Below, in pieces: positions 28,245 through 38,020 of a stretch of 64,000 nucleotides of DNA (position 1 is the first letter of the stretch; the number at the start of each line of letters is the position of its first letter). The translations under genes and the position numbers were made by a program. The notes beneath the pieces are model-generated. The model was not told where the DNA came from. It saw only the letters and a program-made list of their open reading frames with translations, and made no database searches. The stretch comes from an uncultured Cryomorphaceae bacterium. Lineage in GTDB: Bacteria > Bacteroidota > Bacteroidia > Flavobacteriales > Schleiferiaceae. The stretch covers positions 1 through 64,000 of the forward strand of contig CAJWZE010000004.1 in the NCBI GenBank assembly GCA_913049845.1. The letters are read 5' to 3'.

Positions 28245-29930
28245 TTAAAGGTTACCTTTTTTCAATTCCTTAAAAGCATAGTCGGCTGCGCGAGCAGTCA
28301 TTGCCATATAGGTTAGCGAAGGGTTTACACAAGAAGCCGACGCCATCGCTGCACCGTCGGTCACGAAGACGTTAGGAGCATCCCATACTTGGTTCCATTT
28401 GTTCAAGACAGAGTTCGAAGCATCTGCACCCATACGTGCCGTACCCATCTCGTGGATACCCATACCCAGGGCATAATCGCTTTCCCACGGGTAGACGTCC
28501 TTGAAGCCTGCCGCCTCCAGCATATCAACAGCATCCTGTGCCATATCTACGCGCATTTTCTTCTCGTTTTCTTTGAGTTCAGCATCAAACGAAAGTACAG
28601 GTAGGCCCCATTTATCCCTTTTCGAACGGTCGAGTTCTATTTTATTTTCATGGTACGGGAGTACCTCACCGAAGCCTGTCATACCCATGGTCCAAGGCCC
28701 CGGTTTGCGAATGGAATCTTTGAAATTGGCCCCAATGCCCATCTCACGAACACCACGCCGCCAGTCGCCACGTGACGCTGATCCTTGGTAGCCGAAGCCG
28801 CGCAAGTAATCGCGCCTATCGCCATACCAGTTGCGGAATCTAGGGACGTAGAAGCCTGTAGGCCGTCCACCGAAGTAGTATTTGTCCTGGTCGCCTTCCC
28901 AGGTTCCGGATGCACCTACACGGAAGTGGTGGTCCATTAGATTATGGCCAAGCTCCCCTGAGCTAGATCCCAATCCGCCTTCCCATTCATCGGTGGCACT
29001 GTTCATGAGCACCCATGTTGAGTTCAAGGCCGAGGCATTTAAGAAAACCACTGGTGCGGTAAATTCATAGGTCATATTAGTCTCTGCATCCAAGACTTCA
29101 ACACCTTTTACGCGCTTTTTGTCTTTGTCGTAGATGAGTTCCTTCACGATACTGTGTGGACGTAGGGTCAAATTACCTGTCGTCATGGCTGCAGGAAGGG
29201 TAGAAGCCTGTGTGCTGAAATAGCCGCCGTACGGACAGCCCAACCAACATTTGTTTCTGTATTGACATCCTGCGCGTCCCTTGTGCGGCACGGCGATGTT
29301 TGATGTACGTCCGATGATCAAACGACGCTTTTCGTCAAAGGCCTTACGGATGCGGTCTGCCGCTGTCCGCTCTACGCAGTTAAGTTCCATCGCGTGCAAA
29401 TACAAACTGTCAGGAAGCACATCCATATCTTCGTGCGAACCACTTAAACCGGCATGGCGTTCAACATGCTCGTACCAAGGAGCCAGGTCGTCATAACCAA
29501 TGGGCCACGGTGTTCCAACACCTTCTTTGGCATTGGCCAGAAAGTCTTCTCGGTTCCAACGGTAGCTCTGACGGCCCCAGGTCAATGAGCGGCCTCCTAC
29601 ATGGTACCCACGGTACCAGTCAAAGCGCTTTTTCTCTGTGTAGGGACAATCCTGATCGTCTACCCAGAATTGTGGGTTTAACTCATTCAAAGGATAATCT
29701 CGGCGCAACACTGGATTGCGGTCCTTCTGCGCTGTAGTTGGCTTGCCACGGTGTGGGAACTCCCACGGGTCCATGTTGGTGGTCGTATAGTCCTTAATGT
29801 GCTCTAAATTTCTGCCGCGTTCGAGCATTAAGACCTTCAGACCCTTTTCAGTCAGCTCTTTTGCTGCCCAACCGCCGGTAATTCCCGAACCGACAACAAT
29901 CGCGTCATAGCGCATTTTATCTTCTGCCAT
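28245..29930 (-). CDS. GMC-family oxidoreductase, large subunit
   Basis: DAIVVGSGITGGWAAKELTEKGLKVLMLERG, GGRSLTWGRQS, HEMGTARMGAD, NVFVTDGAAMASASCVNPSLT. Confidence 0.9.
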   Translation of the reverse strand: MAEDKMRYDAIVVGSGITGGWAAKELTEKGLKVLMLERGRNLEHIKDYTTTNMDPWEFPHRGKPTTAQKDRNPVLRRDYPLNELNPQFWVDDQDCPYTEKKRFDWYRGYHVGGRSLTWGRQSYRWNREDFLANAKEGVGTPWPIGYDDLAPWYEHVERHAGLSGSHEDMDVLPDSLYLHAMELNCVERTAADRIRKAFDEKRRLIIGRTSNIAVPHKGRAGCQYRNKCWLGCPYGGYFSTQASTLPAAMTTGNLTLRPHSIVKELIYDKDKKRVKGVEVLDAETNMTYEFTAPVVFLNASALNSTWVLMNSATDEWEGGLGSSSGELGHNLMDHHFRVGASGTWEGDQDKYYFGGRPTGFYVPRFRNWYGDRRDYLRGFGYQGSASRGDWRRGVREMGIGANFKDSIRKPGPWTMGMTGFGEVLPYHENKIELDRSKRDKWGLPVLSFDAELKENEKKMRVDMAQDAVDMLEAAGFKDVYPWESDYALGMGIHEMGTARMGADASNSVLNKWNQVWDAPNVFVTDGAAMASASCVNPSLTYMAMTARAADYAFKELKKGNL

Positions 29931-29941
29931 TGTTTCTGGGG

Positions 29942-30808
29942 TTATTTTATAAACTCATTATAGCTTTTTTGCATACTCTCTTTAATGGGATGAGCAAACA
30001 CGTATTCGAGCGCGACGTAACCATCGAAACCTACCTTATTTATAGCCTCCATGACGGCGGGATAATTAATTTCTTGGTCGTTCCATGGCTCATTTCTTCC
30101 TGGCACGCCAGCGACGTGATAATGGCCATAGAAGTTATGATTCTCCTGAATGTTCTGGATCAGGTTGCCCTCCATGATTTGCATGTGATAAATGTCGTAA
30201 AGCAGTTTGAAGGATGGACTGGCCAATTCCTTTGCGAGCGCAATCCCCCAGCGCGACGAATCCGCCATGTAGTCCGGGTGATCCACAATGCTGTTGAACA
30301 ATTCCATCTGCAAGACAACGCTGTGCTCTTCGGCTAGTTGTACCAATGGCCGCAGGGCCTGCACGGCTTGCTGTAGCCCATCCTCTTCACTAAGCCCACG
30401 TCTGTTGCCGCTGAAGCAGATCAAATTTTGGTAGCCTGCTTTGGCCACACGAGGAATCATCTCCATATACCTTTGGTGAAGCACACTTTCAAATTCTTCG
30501 TGGATGAAGCCGTCCATTAGGTTAAGTTCGGCACCATTGCACATCGAGCTGTCCAATCCGTGCCTCTTTAAATGATGCCAATTTTCGGGTCCCACCAAAT
30601 CAATAGCTTCAATGCCTTGACCGGCGAGCCATGGGCACAGTTCTTCCCACTCCAAATCCGATACGGTCCAGTGGCTTACACTGCGTTTGTATCCGAAGTG
30701 ACGAGATGAGCGACTACTCGCCAGGGACTCCGAAGCATAAATATGCGAAGGCAGCGCAGTCGCTGCTGCCAGGCTCATCAAGGATTTTATATGCGTTCTG
30801 CGATCCAA
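29942..30808 (-). CDS. Sugar-phosphate isomerase/epimerase-like TIM barrel (hydroxypyruvate isomerase-like), exported
   Basis: Leader MDRRTHIKSLMSLAAATALPSHIYA; LQMELFNS, LLYDIYHMQIMEGN, GHYHVAGVPGRNEP. Confidence 0.8.
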   Translation of the reverse strand: MDRRTHIKSLMSLAAATALPSHIYASESLASSRSSRHFGYKRSVSHWTVSDLEWEELCPWLAGQGIEAIDLVGPENWHHLKRHGLDSSMCNGAELNLMDGFIHEEFESVLHQRYMEMIPRVAKAGYQNLICFSGNRRGLSEEDGLQQAVQALRPLVQLAEEHSVVLQMELFNSIVDHPDYMADSSRWGIALAKELASPSFKLLYDIYHMQIMEGNLIQNIQENHNFYGHYHVAGVPGRNEPWNDQEINYPAVMEAINKVGFDGYVALEYVFAHPIKESMQKSYNEFIK

Positions 30809-30819
30809 GCTCCTAGGAA

Positions 30820-32004
30820 TTAAGCTTCTTGCTTGCCTTTTATGTAAAAATGAATTCCTGCGAAAATCACAATTAGGGCAAATGGTATATATAGTGTAGT
30901 CTTAATGACGGCGCGTCCGGCTTCAACCTCACTTAAGTTTGAAATAAGTCCATCGTAATAGCCCCCCATAATCTGCGTATAGATGGAAACGGCAAACATT
31001 CCTGCTGCACCAATCACCGCCATACCAACGGCACCCGTGTTTGGTAAGTAGGTCGCAACAAAGCCGATCATCGTTGGCCAGAAGTAGGTGACACCAATAC
31101 CGAAGATGACCGCGCTTAAGAACACCATATTTCCGTCTATCGACGACATCATGAACAGACCGATGGTGGTGAATACGGCGCTAAACAAAAGCATACCTGT
31201 AGTCGAGAATCTGTTCACGACTGGAGCGGCCATACCACGACCTAAGGTCATTACACCGGAGGTGATTAAAAGAATAAGGATGGCATTATCGCTGACGCTG
31301 CGAAGTAGTACATCCATCCACTGGTTGATGAAGAGCTCCGAAATAGCGGTCCCAAACATGGCAATGGTTATGATGATAAATAATGGATTTAATAGCGCAC
31401 GGCACATTTCGCTGTCCGAAATGGAATTGGCCACACGTTCTGTAACTGGAAATTCAAGGCGTTCCATTTGAATGGCGTACCAGATGGTTGGGATCAACAT
31501 CACCGCCATCATCAGTTGCCAATTCAGGCCTGCCTTCCCAAAAGCAAAGGCGACCAATGACCCAATAACAATACCACCCGGAAACCAAAGATGGAACTGG
31601 TTCAACTTCGTGGTCTTCTCTTCAGGGTAAATTGAAGCGACCAACGGGTTACATACTGCTTCCACCATACCGTTGGCTAGGCCAATTAAAAGAGTAGATG
31701 TCCACAAGGTCCAAAAGCCCCCTGCAAAGATGGTGATTAGGATTCCAGCGAAATGGCCCAGATAGGCAAGGCGCATCAAATTTTTCATACCGACCTTGTC
31801 CACAATAGCACCTCCAATGATCATAGAAACTGGGAATCCCCAGAATGCTGTAGCTGCTATACGGCTGAGTTCGCTGGTATTTAATTGAAATTCTACTCCC
31901 AGATCGCCCAAAATCCCGGCTCGGATTCCAAAACTCAAACTGGTAACCAAAAGACTTGCACAGCTGGCTGTAAATAGTGCACTTCTGTTCGACGTATTAG
32001 TCAT
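30820..32004 (-). CDS. MFS transporter
   Basis: Multi-TM protein; start MTNTSNRSALFTAS (32004) preferred over 32127. Confidence 0.8.
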   Translation of the reverse strand: MTNTSNRSALFTASCASLLVTSLSFGIRAGILGDLGVEFQLNTSELSRIAATAFWGFPVSMIIGGAIVDKVGMKNLMRLAYLGHFAGILITIFAGGFWTLWTSTLLIGLANGMVEAVCNPLVASIYPEEKTTKLNQFHLWFPGGIVIGSLVAFAFGKAGLNWQLMMAVMLIPTIWYAIQMERLEFPVTERVANSISDSEMCRALLNPLFIIITIAMFGTAISELFINQWMDVLLRSVSDNAILILLITSGVMTLGRGMAAPVVNRFSTTGMLLFSAVFTTIGLFMMSSIDGNMVFLSAVIFGIGVTYFWPTMIGFVATYLPNTGAVGMAVIGAAGMFAVSIYTQIMGGYYDGLISNLSEVEAGRAVIKTTLYIPFALIVIFAGIHFYIKGKQEA

Positions 32005-32072
32005 CGTTAGAAAGCTTGTTAGTGCTACAAGTGTACAATATACATTTTCTAACTTTAAGATGTTTGCAAATG

Positions 32073-32086
32073 TGTTACAGGTAACA
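32073..32086. promoter_or_regulatory. Candidate operator tgttac-ag-gtaaca in a divergent promoter region
   Basis: Perfect 6-bp arms; lies between the MFS start (32004, minus) and the Gfo/Idh/MocA start (32192, plus). Confidence 0.35.
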
Positions 32087-32191
32087 GGATGTATTTTGCG
32101 AGCTCTGAATCCTCGTAAATTCAACACCTTAGTGAGAAGTCTGTTTTGGACATTTATGGCTACTTTGCAATTCTAAACGCATCATATACCT

Positions 32192-33340
32192 ATGAAAGCC
32201 AGATTGAGAGCCGCAATGATTGGCGGCGGTCCAGGAAGTTTTATTGGCGGTGTTCACCGCATTGCTGCACGTATGGACGGCGACTATGATTTGGTTGCCG
32301 GTGCCTTCTCAAGCAAACCAGAAAAGTGTTTGGAAACGGCGCGCACGCTCGGTATTTCAGAAGACAGAGCCTATGGGAGCTGGAAGGAGTTGATCGAAAA
32401 AGAATTGGACCGTCCAGAATATGAACGCGTTCAGGTAATCATGATTACTACGCCCAACTATGTGCATGCAGCACCAACAATTGCTGCTTTGGAAGCCGGC
32501 TACCACGTTGTCTTAGACAAGCCGCTTTGTAACTCTATGGAGGAGGCTTATGCCATCGAGAAAGCGGTTGCTGCGGCTTCAGGATTGTTTTGTCTAACCC
32601 ACACTTACACAGGGTATCCTATGGTTAAAGAGGCCAAACATCAGGTTGCTTCGGGCGCTTTGGGGAAGGTTCGCAAGATATATGTCGAGTACCCGCAAGG
32701 TTGGTTGTCTACCTTCTTAGAAAGCGAGGGGCAGAAGCAGGCCGCTTGGCGCACGGATCCTTCAAAATCCGGAAAGGTTGGTGCGATGGGCGACATCGGA
32801 ACTCATGCTTTCAATTTGGCTGAATATGTTTCGGGTGAAATCATCACTGAAGTATGTGCGCAGCTGAATATTGTGGTCGACGGTCGTGCATTGGACGACG
32901 ACGGTGCAGTACTATTCAAGACCTCTTCAGGCGCAACGGGTGTTTTGATGGCTACTCAGATTGCAGCTGGTGAAGAGAACAACCTCAAAGTCCGTGTATT
33001 TGGAGAAAAGGGCGGTCTCTGCTGGGAGCAGAAAGATAACAATACATTAACGATGATGCCGTTGGATGCTCAGATGCAAGTATTACGCACTGGAGGCCCA
33101 GGAACATCAGAATTTAGCTTGGTCAACCATCGCGTACCACCCGGGCACCCAGAAGGCTATTTGGAGGCCTTTGCCAATTTGTACAAGAATTTCGCCGCTC
33201 ACGTAAGAGCACGCGAATTAGGTACGGAGAAAGACGAAAATTTAGATTATCCAGGCATTGAAGATGGCATTCGTGGAATGAAATTCATCGAGGCCATTGT
33301 GGAGAACAATGCAGGGAACGAAAAATACACAGCACTATGA
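32192..33340 (+). CDS. Gfo/Idh/MocA-family oxidoreductase
   Basis: AMIGGGPGSFIGGVHRIAA, VVLDKPLCNSMEEA, GAMGDIGTHAFNLAEYVSG. Confidence 0.9.
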   Translation: MKARLRAAMIGGGPGSFIGGVHRIAARMDGDYDLVAGAFSSKPEKCLETARTLGISEDRAYGSWKELIEKELDRPEYERVQVIMITTPNYVHAAPTIAALEAGYHVVLDKPLCNSMEEAYAIEKAVAAASGLFCLTHTYTGYPMVKEAKHQVASGALGKVRKIYVEYPQGWLSTFLESEGQKQAAWRTDPSKSGKVGAMGDIGTHAFNLAEYVSGEIITEVCAQLNIVVDGRALDDDGAVLFKTSSGATGVLMATQIAAGEENNLKVRVFGEKGGLCWEQKDNNTLTMMPLDAQMQVLRTGGPGTSEFSLVNHRVPPGHPEGYLEAFANLYKNFAAHVRARELGTEKDENLDYPGIEDGIRGMKFIEAIVENNAGNEKYTAL

Positions 33341-34392
33341 AAACGCTGAAAGGACCCGCCATTTTTGTGGCGCAATTCGCAGACGACCTTGCTCCCTTTA
33401 ACTCATGGCCATCCATTTGTAAATGGGCGGCGCATCTTGGCTACAAAGGCATTCAAATTCCTTCTTGGGACGCTCGATTTATAAACCTTGAAAAGGTTGC
33501 TGCTAGCCAAGATGCTGCTGATGAATTAAAAGGCGTGGCTGCTGAGTACGGCATCGCAATCACGGAATTAAGCACGCACTTACAAGGCCAATTGGTCGCT
33601 GTTCATCCAGCCTTTGACTCACAGTTTGATGCATTCGCCCCCGCTGAGGTGCACGGCAATAGCAAGGCGCGCACTGCCTGGGCCGTGAACCAAGTTAAAC
33701 TCGCAGGAATTGCTTCTCAGCGCCTCGGCCTCACAGCACACCCTACCTTTTCAGGCGCCCTCGCCTGGCCGTACTTCTACCCGTGGCCTCAACGCTCGGA
33801 AGGATTGGTGGAAGAAGCCTTCAAAGAATTGGGCCAGCGCTGGATGCCCATACTCAACCACTTCGAGGACTGCGGCGTAGACCTCGCTTACGAGATTCAC
33901 CCTGGAGAAGACCTACACGATGGTGCCACTTTTGAAAGATTTTTGGATGAAGTAGGTAGTCACAACCGCGCCAATATGTTGTACGATCCATCACACCTTG
34001 TGCTACAAGGCGTAGACTACCTCGGATACATTGATTTATATCACGAACGCATCAAAGCCTTCCACGTGAAGGACGCAGAATTTAACCCAGATGCAAGAAC
34101 CGGTGCCTATGGCGGCTACCTTCCTTGGATAGAGCGTGCGGGCCGATTCCGTTCCGTGGGCGATGGGCAGATTGACTTCCCGGCCATCTTTGCCAAACTT
34201 GCGCAGTACGACTACGGCGGGTGGTCTGTTTTGGAGTGGGAGTGTTGCCTAAAAGATTCCGCTTTTGGTGCGCGCGAGGGAGCAGAGCGCATCGCCAACT
34301 GGATCATACCAGTCGCATCGCGCGCCTTCGACGACTTCGCAGCTACAGGCGTAGATACTAAAGCCAACCGTAAAGCACTAGGCCTTGAGTAA
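33337..34392 (+). CDS. Sugar-phosphate isomerase/epimerase
   Basis: LAYEIHPGEDLHDG, NMLYDPSHLVLQGVDY, KAFHVKDAEFNP; 4-bp overlap with the upstream gene. Confidence 0.85.
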   Translation: MKTLKGPAIFVAQFADDLAPFNSWPSICKWAAHLGYKGIQIPSWDARFINLEKVAASQDAADELKGVAAEYGIAITELSTHLQGQLVAVHPAFDSQFDAFAPAEVHGNSKARTAWAVNQVKLAGIASQRLGLTAHPTFSGALAWPYFYPWPQRSEGLVEEAFKELGQRWMPILNHFEDCGVDLAYEIHPGEDLHDGATFERFLDEVGSHNRANMLYDPSHLVLQGVDYLGYIDLYHERIKAFHVKDAEFNPDARTGAYGGYLPWIERAGRFRSVGDGQIDFPAIFAKLAQYDYGGWSVLEWECCLKDSAFGAREGAERIANWIIPVASRAFDDFAATGVDTKANRKALGLE

Positions 34393-34453
34393 AACAGTTC
34401 TCATTACGGCCGCCACTGAGATGGTGGACAGCTACATATTAAAGATTTAGAAA

Positions 34454-35293
34454 GTGATGAAATATACCATAGTAAGTTTTGTTACATTGCTTATAGCATC
34501 ATGCAATACGGCCACTGAAGCGCCAGCTGAAACTACCGAAGCTGTAGTGGTAGAGCAGAAACACAATACCCTCACTGACGCTGAGATTGTGGACGGCTGG
34601 GAGCTGATGTTTGATGGGCAGTGTACCGCGAACTTCCGTAAGTATGGCGATAAAGTAATAGGCAAGGCATGGGTCATCCAAGACGAAGCCCTACATCTTG
34701 ATGCGAGCAACAAGGAAGATTGGCAAACGAATGGCGGCGGTGATATAGTCTACCAAGATTTTGACAGTTCGCTTCGCGAATTCGAGAACTTTCACTTTAA
34801 AGGCGAATGGAAAATAGCCGAACGTGGAAATTCAGGTATCATTTATCTTATTCACGAGGACACCGAGAAGTATCCGTATTGCTGGATGTCCGGTTTAGAG
34901 ATGCAAGTATTGGATAACGGTACCGACTCTAATGAAGGCCATCCAGACGCTGTCATCTACAAACACCGCGCAGGAGATTTGTACGACATCAATGCCGCTT
35001 CAGGGGCGGCATCAAAGCTTGCAGGCGAGTGGAATAAGTTTGAAATCATCGTTCAAGACGGGCACCTTACGCAGATTCTCAATGGCGTTGTAACTGTAGA
35101 CCGTCAACTTTTTGACGACCAGTGGCGCATCGATGTGGCCGCTTCTAAGTTCCACCAGTGGGCCGGCTACGGGACTTACACCAAAGGAGGAATTGCTTTG
35201 CAAGACCACGGCGATGACGTGTGGTACCGCAACCTAAAGATCAAGAGTCTTGAGAATGACGCTGCGGAAGCAGAAGAAGCCGCTCAAGAGTAG
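34454..35293 (+). CDS. DUF1080 (3-keto-disaccharide hydrolase family) lipoprotein
   Basis: LIASC lipobox; DGWELMFDGQ, NFHFKGEWKIAERGNSGIIYLIHED, HRAGDLYDI, WNKFEIIVQDGHLTQILNGV. Confidence 0.85.
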   Translation: MMKYTIVSFVTLLIASCNTATEAPAETTEAVVVEQKHNTLTDAEIVDGWELMFDGQCTANFRKYGDKVIGKAWVIQDEALHLDASNKEDWQTNGGGDIVYQDFDSSLREFENFHFKGEWKIAERGNSGIIYLIHEDTEKYPYCWMSGLEMQVLDNGTDSNEGHPDAVIYKHRAGDLYDINAASGAASKLAGEWNKFEIIVQDGHLTQILNGVVTVDRQLFDDQWRIDVAASKFHQWAGYGTYTKGGIALQDHGDDVWYRNLKIKSLENDAAEAEEAAQE

Positions 35294-35308
35294 CAACGAG
35301 AAAAATTA

Positions 35309-35353
35309 AGACCCACATCTAAGAACCGCTCTTAGAGCGGGTCTTGGTCTTTT
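35309..35353 (+). terminator. Terminator-like hairpin
   Basis: aagaccc...gggtctt outer pairing with ccgctct/agagcgg-type inner pairing, then a T-rich tract. Confidence 0.55.
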
Positions 35354-35368
35354 AGCTAACTTAGCCTT

Positions 35369-36094
35369 ATGGCCCAATACCATTCGAGCAAAGCAATTGT
35401 TTTAAGTGCGCTGAAATACGGTGACACCTCGCGTATCGTTCGACTCTACACCGATCAGTTCGGTCTTATTTCTGTGCTCATTAATTCAGTGTCTTCAAAG
35501 AAATCAGCGGTACGCCCTTCCATGCTTTTGCCGCTTACATTACTAGATATTGTGCATACATATAAGGGAGACGGCAAGCTCGAGCGCATCAAGGAGGCGA
35601 AGATGGACCTGACCTACACCGCCATCCCTTACGATCCGGTGCGCAATGCCTTAACCTTGTTTTTGACAGAGCTATTTGGGAAGGTCTTACGTGAGGAGAC
35701 TGAGAACCGAGAAAAGTTTGATTTTGTCCGCTCAGCCTGTCTTGCATTAGATACCTTAGAGAAGGTACCGCCGGCATTTCACCTGAGCATTTGGGCAAAG
35801 TTGATGCTGTATTTAGGGTTCTCCCCTGACATTCAAAAGGAGCAGAGCGGTAGTTACTTTGATTTACAAGACGGACTCTTTCTCGACCACCCCTCATTGC
35901 TCCATCCTTACCTCGACGAACAAACCACGGCCTACCTTCTTGCGGCCATAAAATGGGACTTTAGTTCGCCGCTTCATATCCCCAAACAAGGGCGTAGCGA
36001 TTTGCTCGAAGGATTACTCCGGTTCATGAATATTCACTTAGACGGATTTGGGAGCTTCAAAAGCCTCGAAGTGCTCGGAGATATTTTTAGCTAA
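35369..36094 (+). CDS. recO: DNA repair protein RecO
   Basis: SSKAIVLSALKYGDTSRIVRLYTDQFGLISVLINSVSSKKSA N-terminal OB-fold pattern. Confidence 0.85.
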   Translation: MAQYHSSKAIVLSALKYGDTSRIVRLYTDQFGLISVLINSVSSKKSAVRPSMLLPLTLLDIVHTYKGDGKLERIKEAKMDLTYTAIPYDPVRNALTLFLTELFGKVLREETENREKFDFVRSACLALDTLEKVPPAFHLSIWAKLMLYLGFSPDIQKEQSGSYFDLQDGLFLDHPSLLHPYLDEQTTAYLLAAIKWDFSSPLHIPKQGRSDLLEGLLRFMNIHLDGFGSFKSLEVLGDIFS

Positions 36095-36177
36095 AAAGTG
36101 TCAAAAAGGTGAAAAACGAGATAAAATGAGCCAATAATGCTCGAAAACATCCAAAAATGTCCAAAAATCAGTCAAAA
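36093..36177. promoter_or_regulatory. Phased A-tract (probably intrinsically curved) region upstream of the SPFH gene
   Basis: A4-A5 tracts begin at 36093, 36103, 36112, 36123, 36144, 36153, 36163, 36174; mean period ~10.1 bp if one missing phase is allowed. Confidence 0.65.
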
Positions 36178-36237
36178 TGACATCCTGATAAAATTGGACA
36201 GATAATTGCTACATTCATTTTATAACTAATAGAAAAC

Positions 36238-37056
36238 ATGCCCATGAATTCACAATTCCCAAAATGGTTGATTCCTGCCTTTGGAGCCTTCCTATTTATC
36301 CTTGTTTTTTCCTCGCGTCTCTTCGTAAAGATAGATGCAGGAGAGGCGGGTGTACAGTACGACCTGTTTTCCGGACTGAACGAGGACAAGGTCTACGGCC
36401 AAGGCTTGAAAATCATAGCACCTTGGAACAAAATGTTCATCTACTCAACTCGTATCCAAGAGGATCGCTCTGTAATGGAGGTGTTGAGTGCCAACGGTCT
36501 TACAATCCGTACAGAACTGTCTTACCGCTACCGACCTGTTCAAGAAAAGATTGGTGTCCTTCATAACAACGTTGGAGAGAACTACCACGAGCGCATTGTC
36601 ATTCCTGAGATTCGTTCTGCCACCCGTGAGGTCATCGGTAAATATTTACCAGAGGAGCTATACAGTTCTAAGCGTGACAGTATTCAGACGGAGATTTTCG
36701 ATCTAGCCGCGACGCGCATCCAAGAAAAGAACATTGCACTAGATGCCGTTTTGATTCGCGATGTAGGTCTTCCAGAGAAACTCAAGCAAGCCATCGAGCG
36801 TAAATTACAAGAAGAGCAGAGTTCCCTAGAGTACGAATTCCGTTTGACGCGTGCAGAAAAAGAAGCCGAGCGCCAACGTATCGAAGCTGAAGGTAAAGCA
36901 GCTGCAAACCGCATCTTGAGCCAGTCTTTGACGGACAAGGTATTGAGAGATAAAGGTATCGAAGCGACGCTGCGTTTGGCAGAAAGCCCGAACGCCAAAG
37001 TGATTGTTGTTGGTGGTGGTGACGAAGGTTTGCCACTAATCCTTGGCAATAACTAA
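36238..37056 (+). CDS. SPFH/prohibitin-family protein
   Basis: VKIDAGEAGVQYDLFSG, IIAPWNKMFIYSTRIQE, REVIGKYLPEELYSSKRDSIQTEI. Confidence 0.9.
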   Translation: MPMNSQFPKWLIPAFGAFLFILVFSSRLFVKIDAGEAGVQYDLFSGLNEDKVYGQGLKIIAPWNKMFIYSTRIQEDRSVMEVLSANGLTIRTELSYRYRPVQEKIGVLHNNVGENYHERIVIPEIRSATREVIGKYLPEELYSSKRDSIQTEIFDLAATRIQEKNIALDAVLIRDVGLPEKLKQAIERKLQEEQSSLEYEFRLTRAEKEAERQRIEAEGKAAANRILSQSLTDKVLRDKGIEATLRLAESPNAKVIVVGGGDEGLPLILGNN

Positions 37057-37083
37057 TTCACTTTCATTGAATTGTAAGCAAGG

Positions 37084-37113
37084 AGGTGACCAATTTTTGG
37101 TCACCTTTTTTTA
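37084..37113 (+). terminator. Rho-independent terminator
   Basis: aggtgacca-attttt-ggtcacct stem followed by a T7 tract. Confidence 0.85.
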
Positions 37114-37185
37114 TTTTAGTGCAAACCGTGATGAAACCAATTTTCCAAATGCCTATACTCACAACGCACTAACACTAACTTACAC

Positions 37186-37896
37186 ATGGATTTGCACGTT
37201 GCAATAACTTCAGACCACCCCCTTTATTTCATTGGCTGGGGAGTAGTTTTGTTTATGATATTCTTTCCCATTTTCGTCGCAAATAATGCCAGTATTCGAA
37301 TTCGTAAGAACTTCGAAATAGGCTGGGCTATCCTTTTGGTTGCCTCTTATTTTGCAATGACCGGCGTAAGTATGTTTCGCGGTGAGGCCTCTTGGTCGAC
37401 TAGTTTGCTGTGTCACATGTGTGGCTTTTCGCGTATGCTCGCCATTGGATATTTGCTTACCCGTAAGAAATGGATGGGAGAGATGGTTACTTTTATGGGT
37501 ATTGTTGGTGGACTTCAAAGTTTTATTACACCAGAATTTACACACGGGCTGCATCCAGTATACATTTTCGACTATCACTTTAACCATGCCTCTATTGTAG
37601 CCATTGGATTTTACATCATTTTTGGCCATAAGCAAGCACTGCGGAAAGGTGCGTGGCTTAGAACTTTTGGTCGCATTCAATTGCTTGCGCTTCTAGCCTT
37701 GGTGGTGAACTTCATTACTGGAGGAAACTATATGTATCTGATGGAGCCGCCTATCGTAGACAATCCGCTCATCGTTCAGAGCGAATCTTTCCCGCATATG
37801 TACGTGATATTTTTCCAGATATTCGCAGCGGCGCTTTTCTTCCTGCTTCAGGTGGTACTTTCTAGGTTGAAAATAAAACCAACGCTCAGTTACTAA
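37186..37896 (+). CDS. TIGR02206/YwaF-like integral membrane protein
   Basis: 236 aa, TM-rich; GGNYMYLMEPP motif and HYHFNHASI-like segment. Confidence 0.7.
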   Translation: MDLHVAITSDHPLYFIGWGVVLFMIFFPIFVANNASIRIRKNFEIGWAILLVASYFAMTGVSMFRGEASWSTSLLCHMCGFSRMLAIGYLLTRKKWMGEMVTFMGIVGGLQSFITPEFTHGLHPVYIFDYHFNHASIVAIGFYIIFGHKQALRKGAWLRTFGRIQLLALLALVVNFITGGNYMYLMEPPIVDNPLIVQSESFPHMYVIFFQIFAAALFFLLQVVLSRLKIKPTLSY

Positions 37897-38020
37897 CTCG
37901 TTGTAATTTTCACGCATCTTAAGGCTCTGGGCAGGTAGAGTTAGTTTAAATTCGTGGCTGATTCGCACAAAAGTTCTTATGATAGTTAAACCTGATACTC
38001 AAATACTTCTCCTAGAAGAG

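Noticed and set aside
36093-36177. CRISPR-like array suggested by repeated tccaaaaatg units
   Set aside because: Units are only ~10 bp with no spacers; periodicity is that of the DNA helix, so it is reported as phased A-tracts.
37210-37680. 156-aa minus-strand ORF
   Set aside because: Antisense to the TIGR02206-like membrane protein gene, no recognisable domain.
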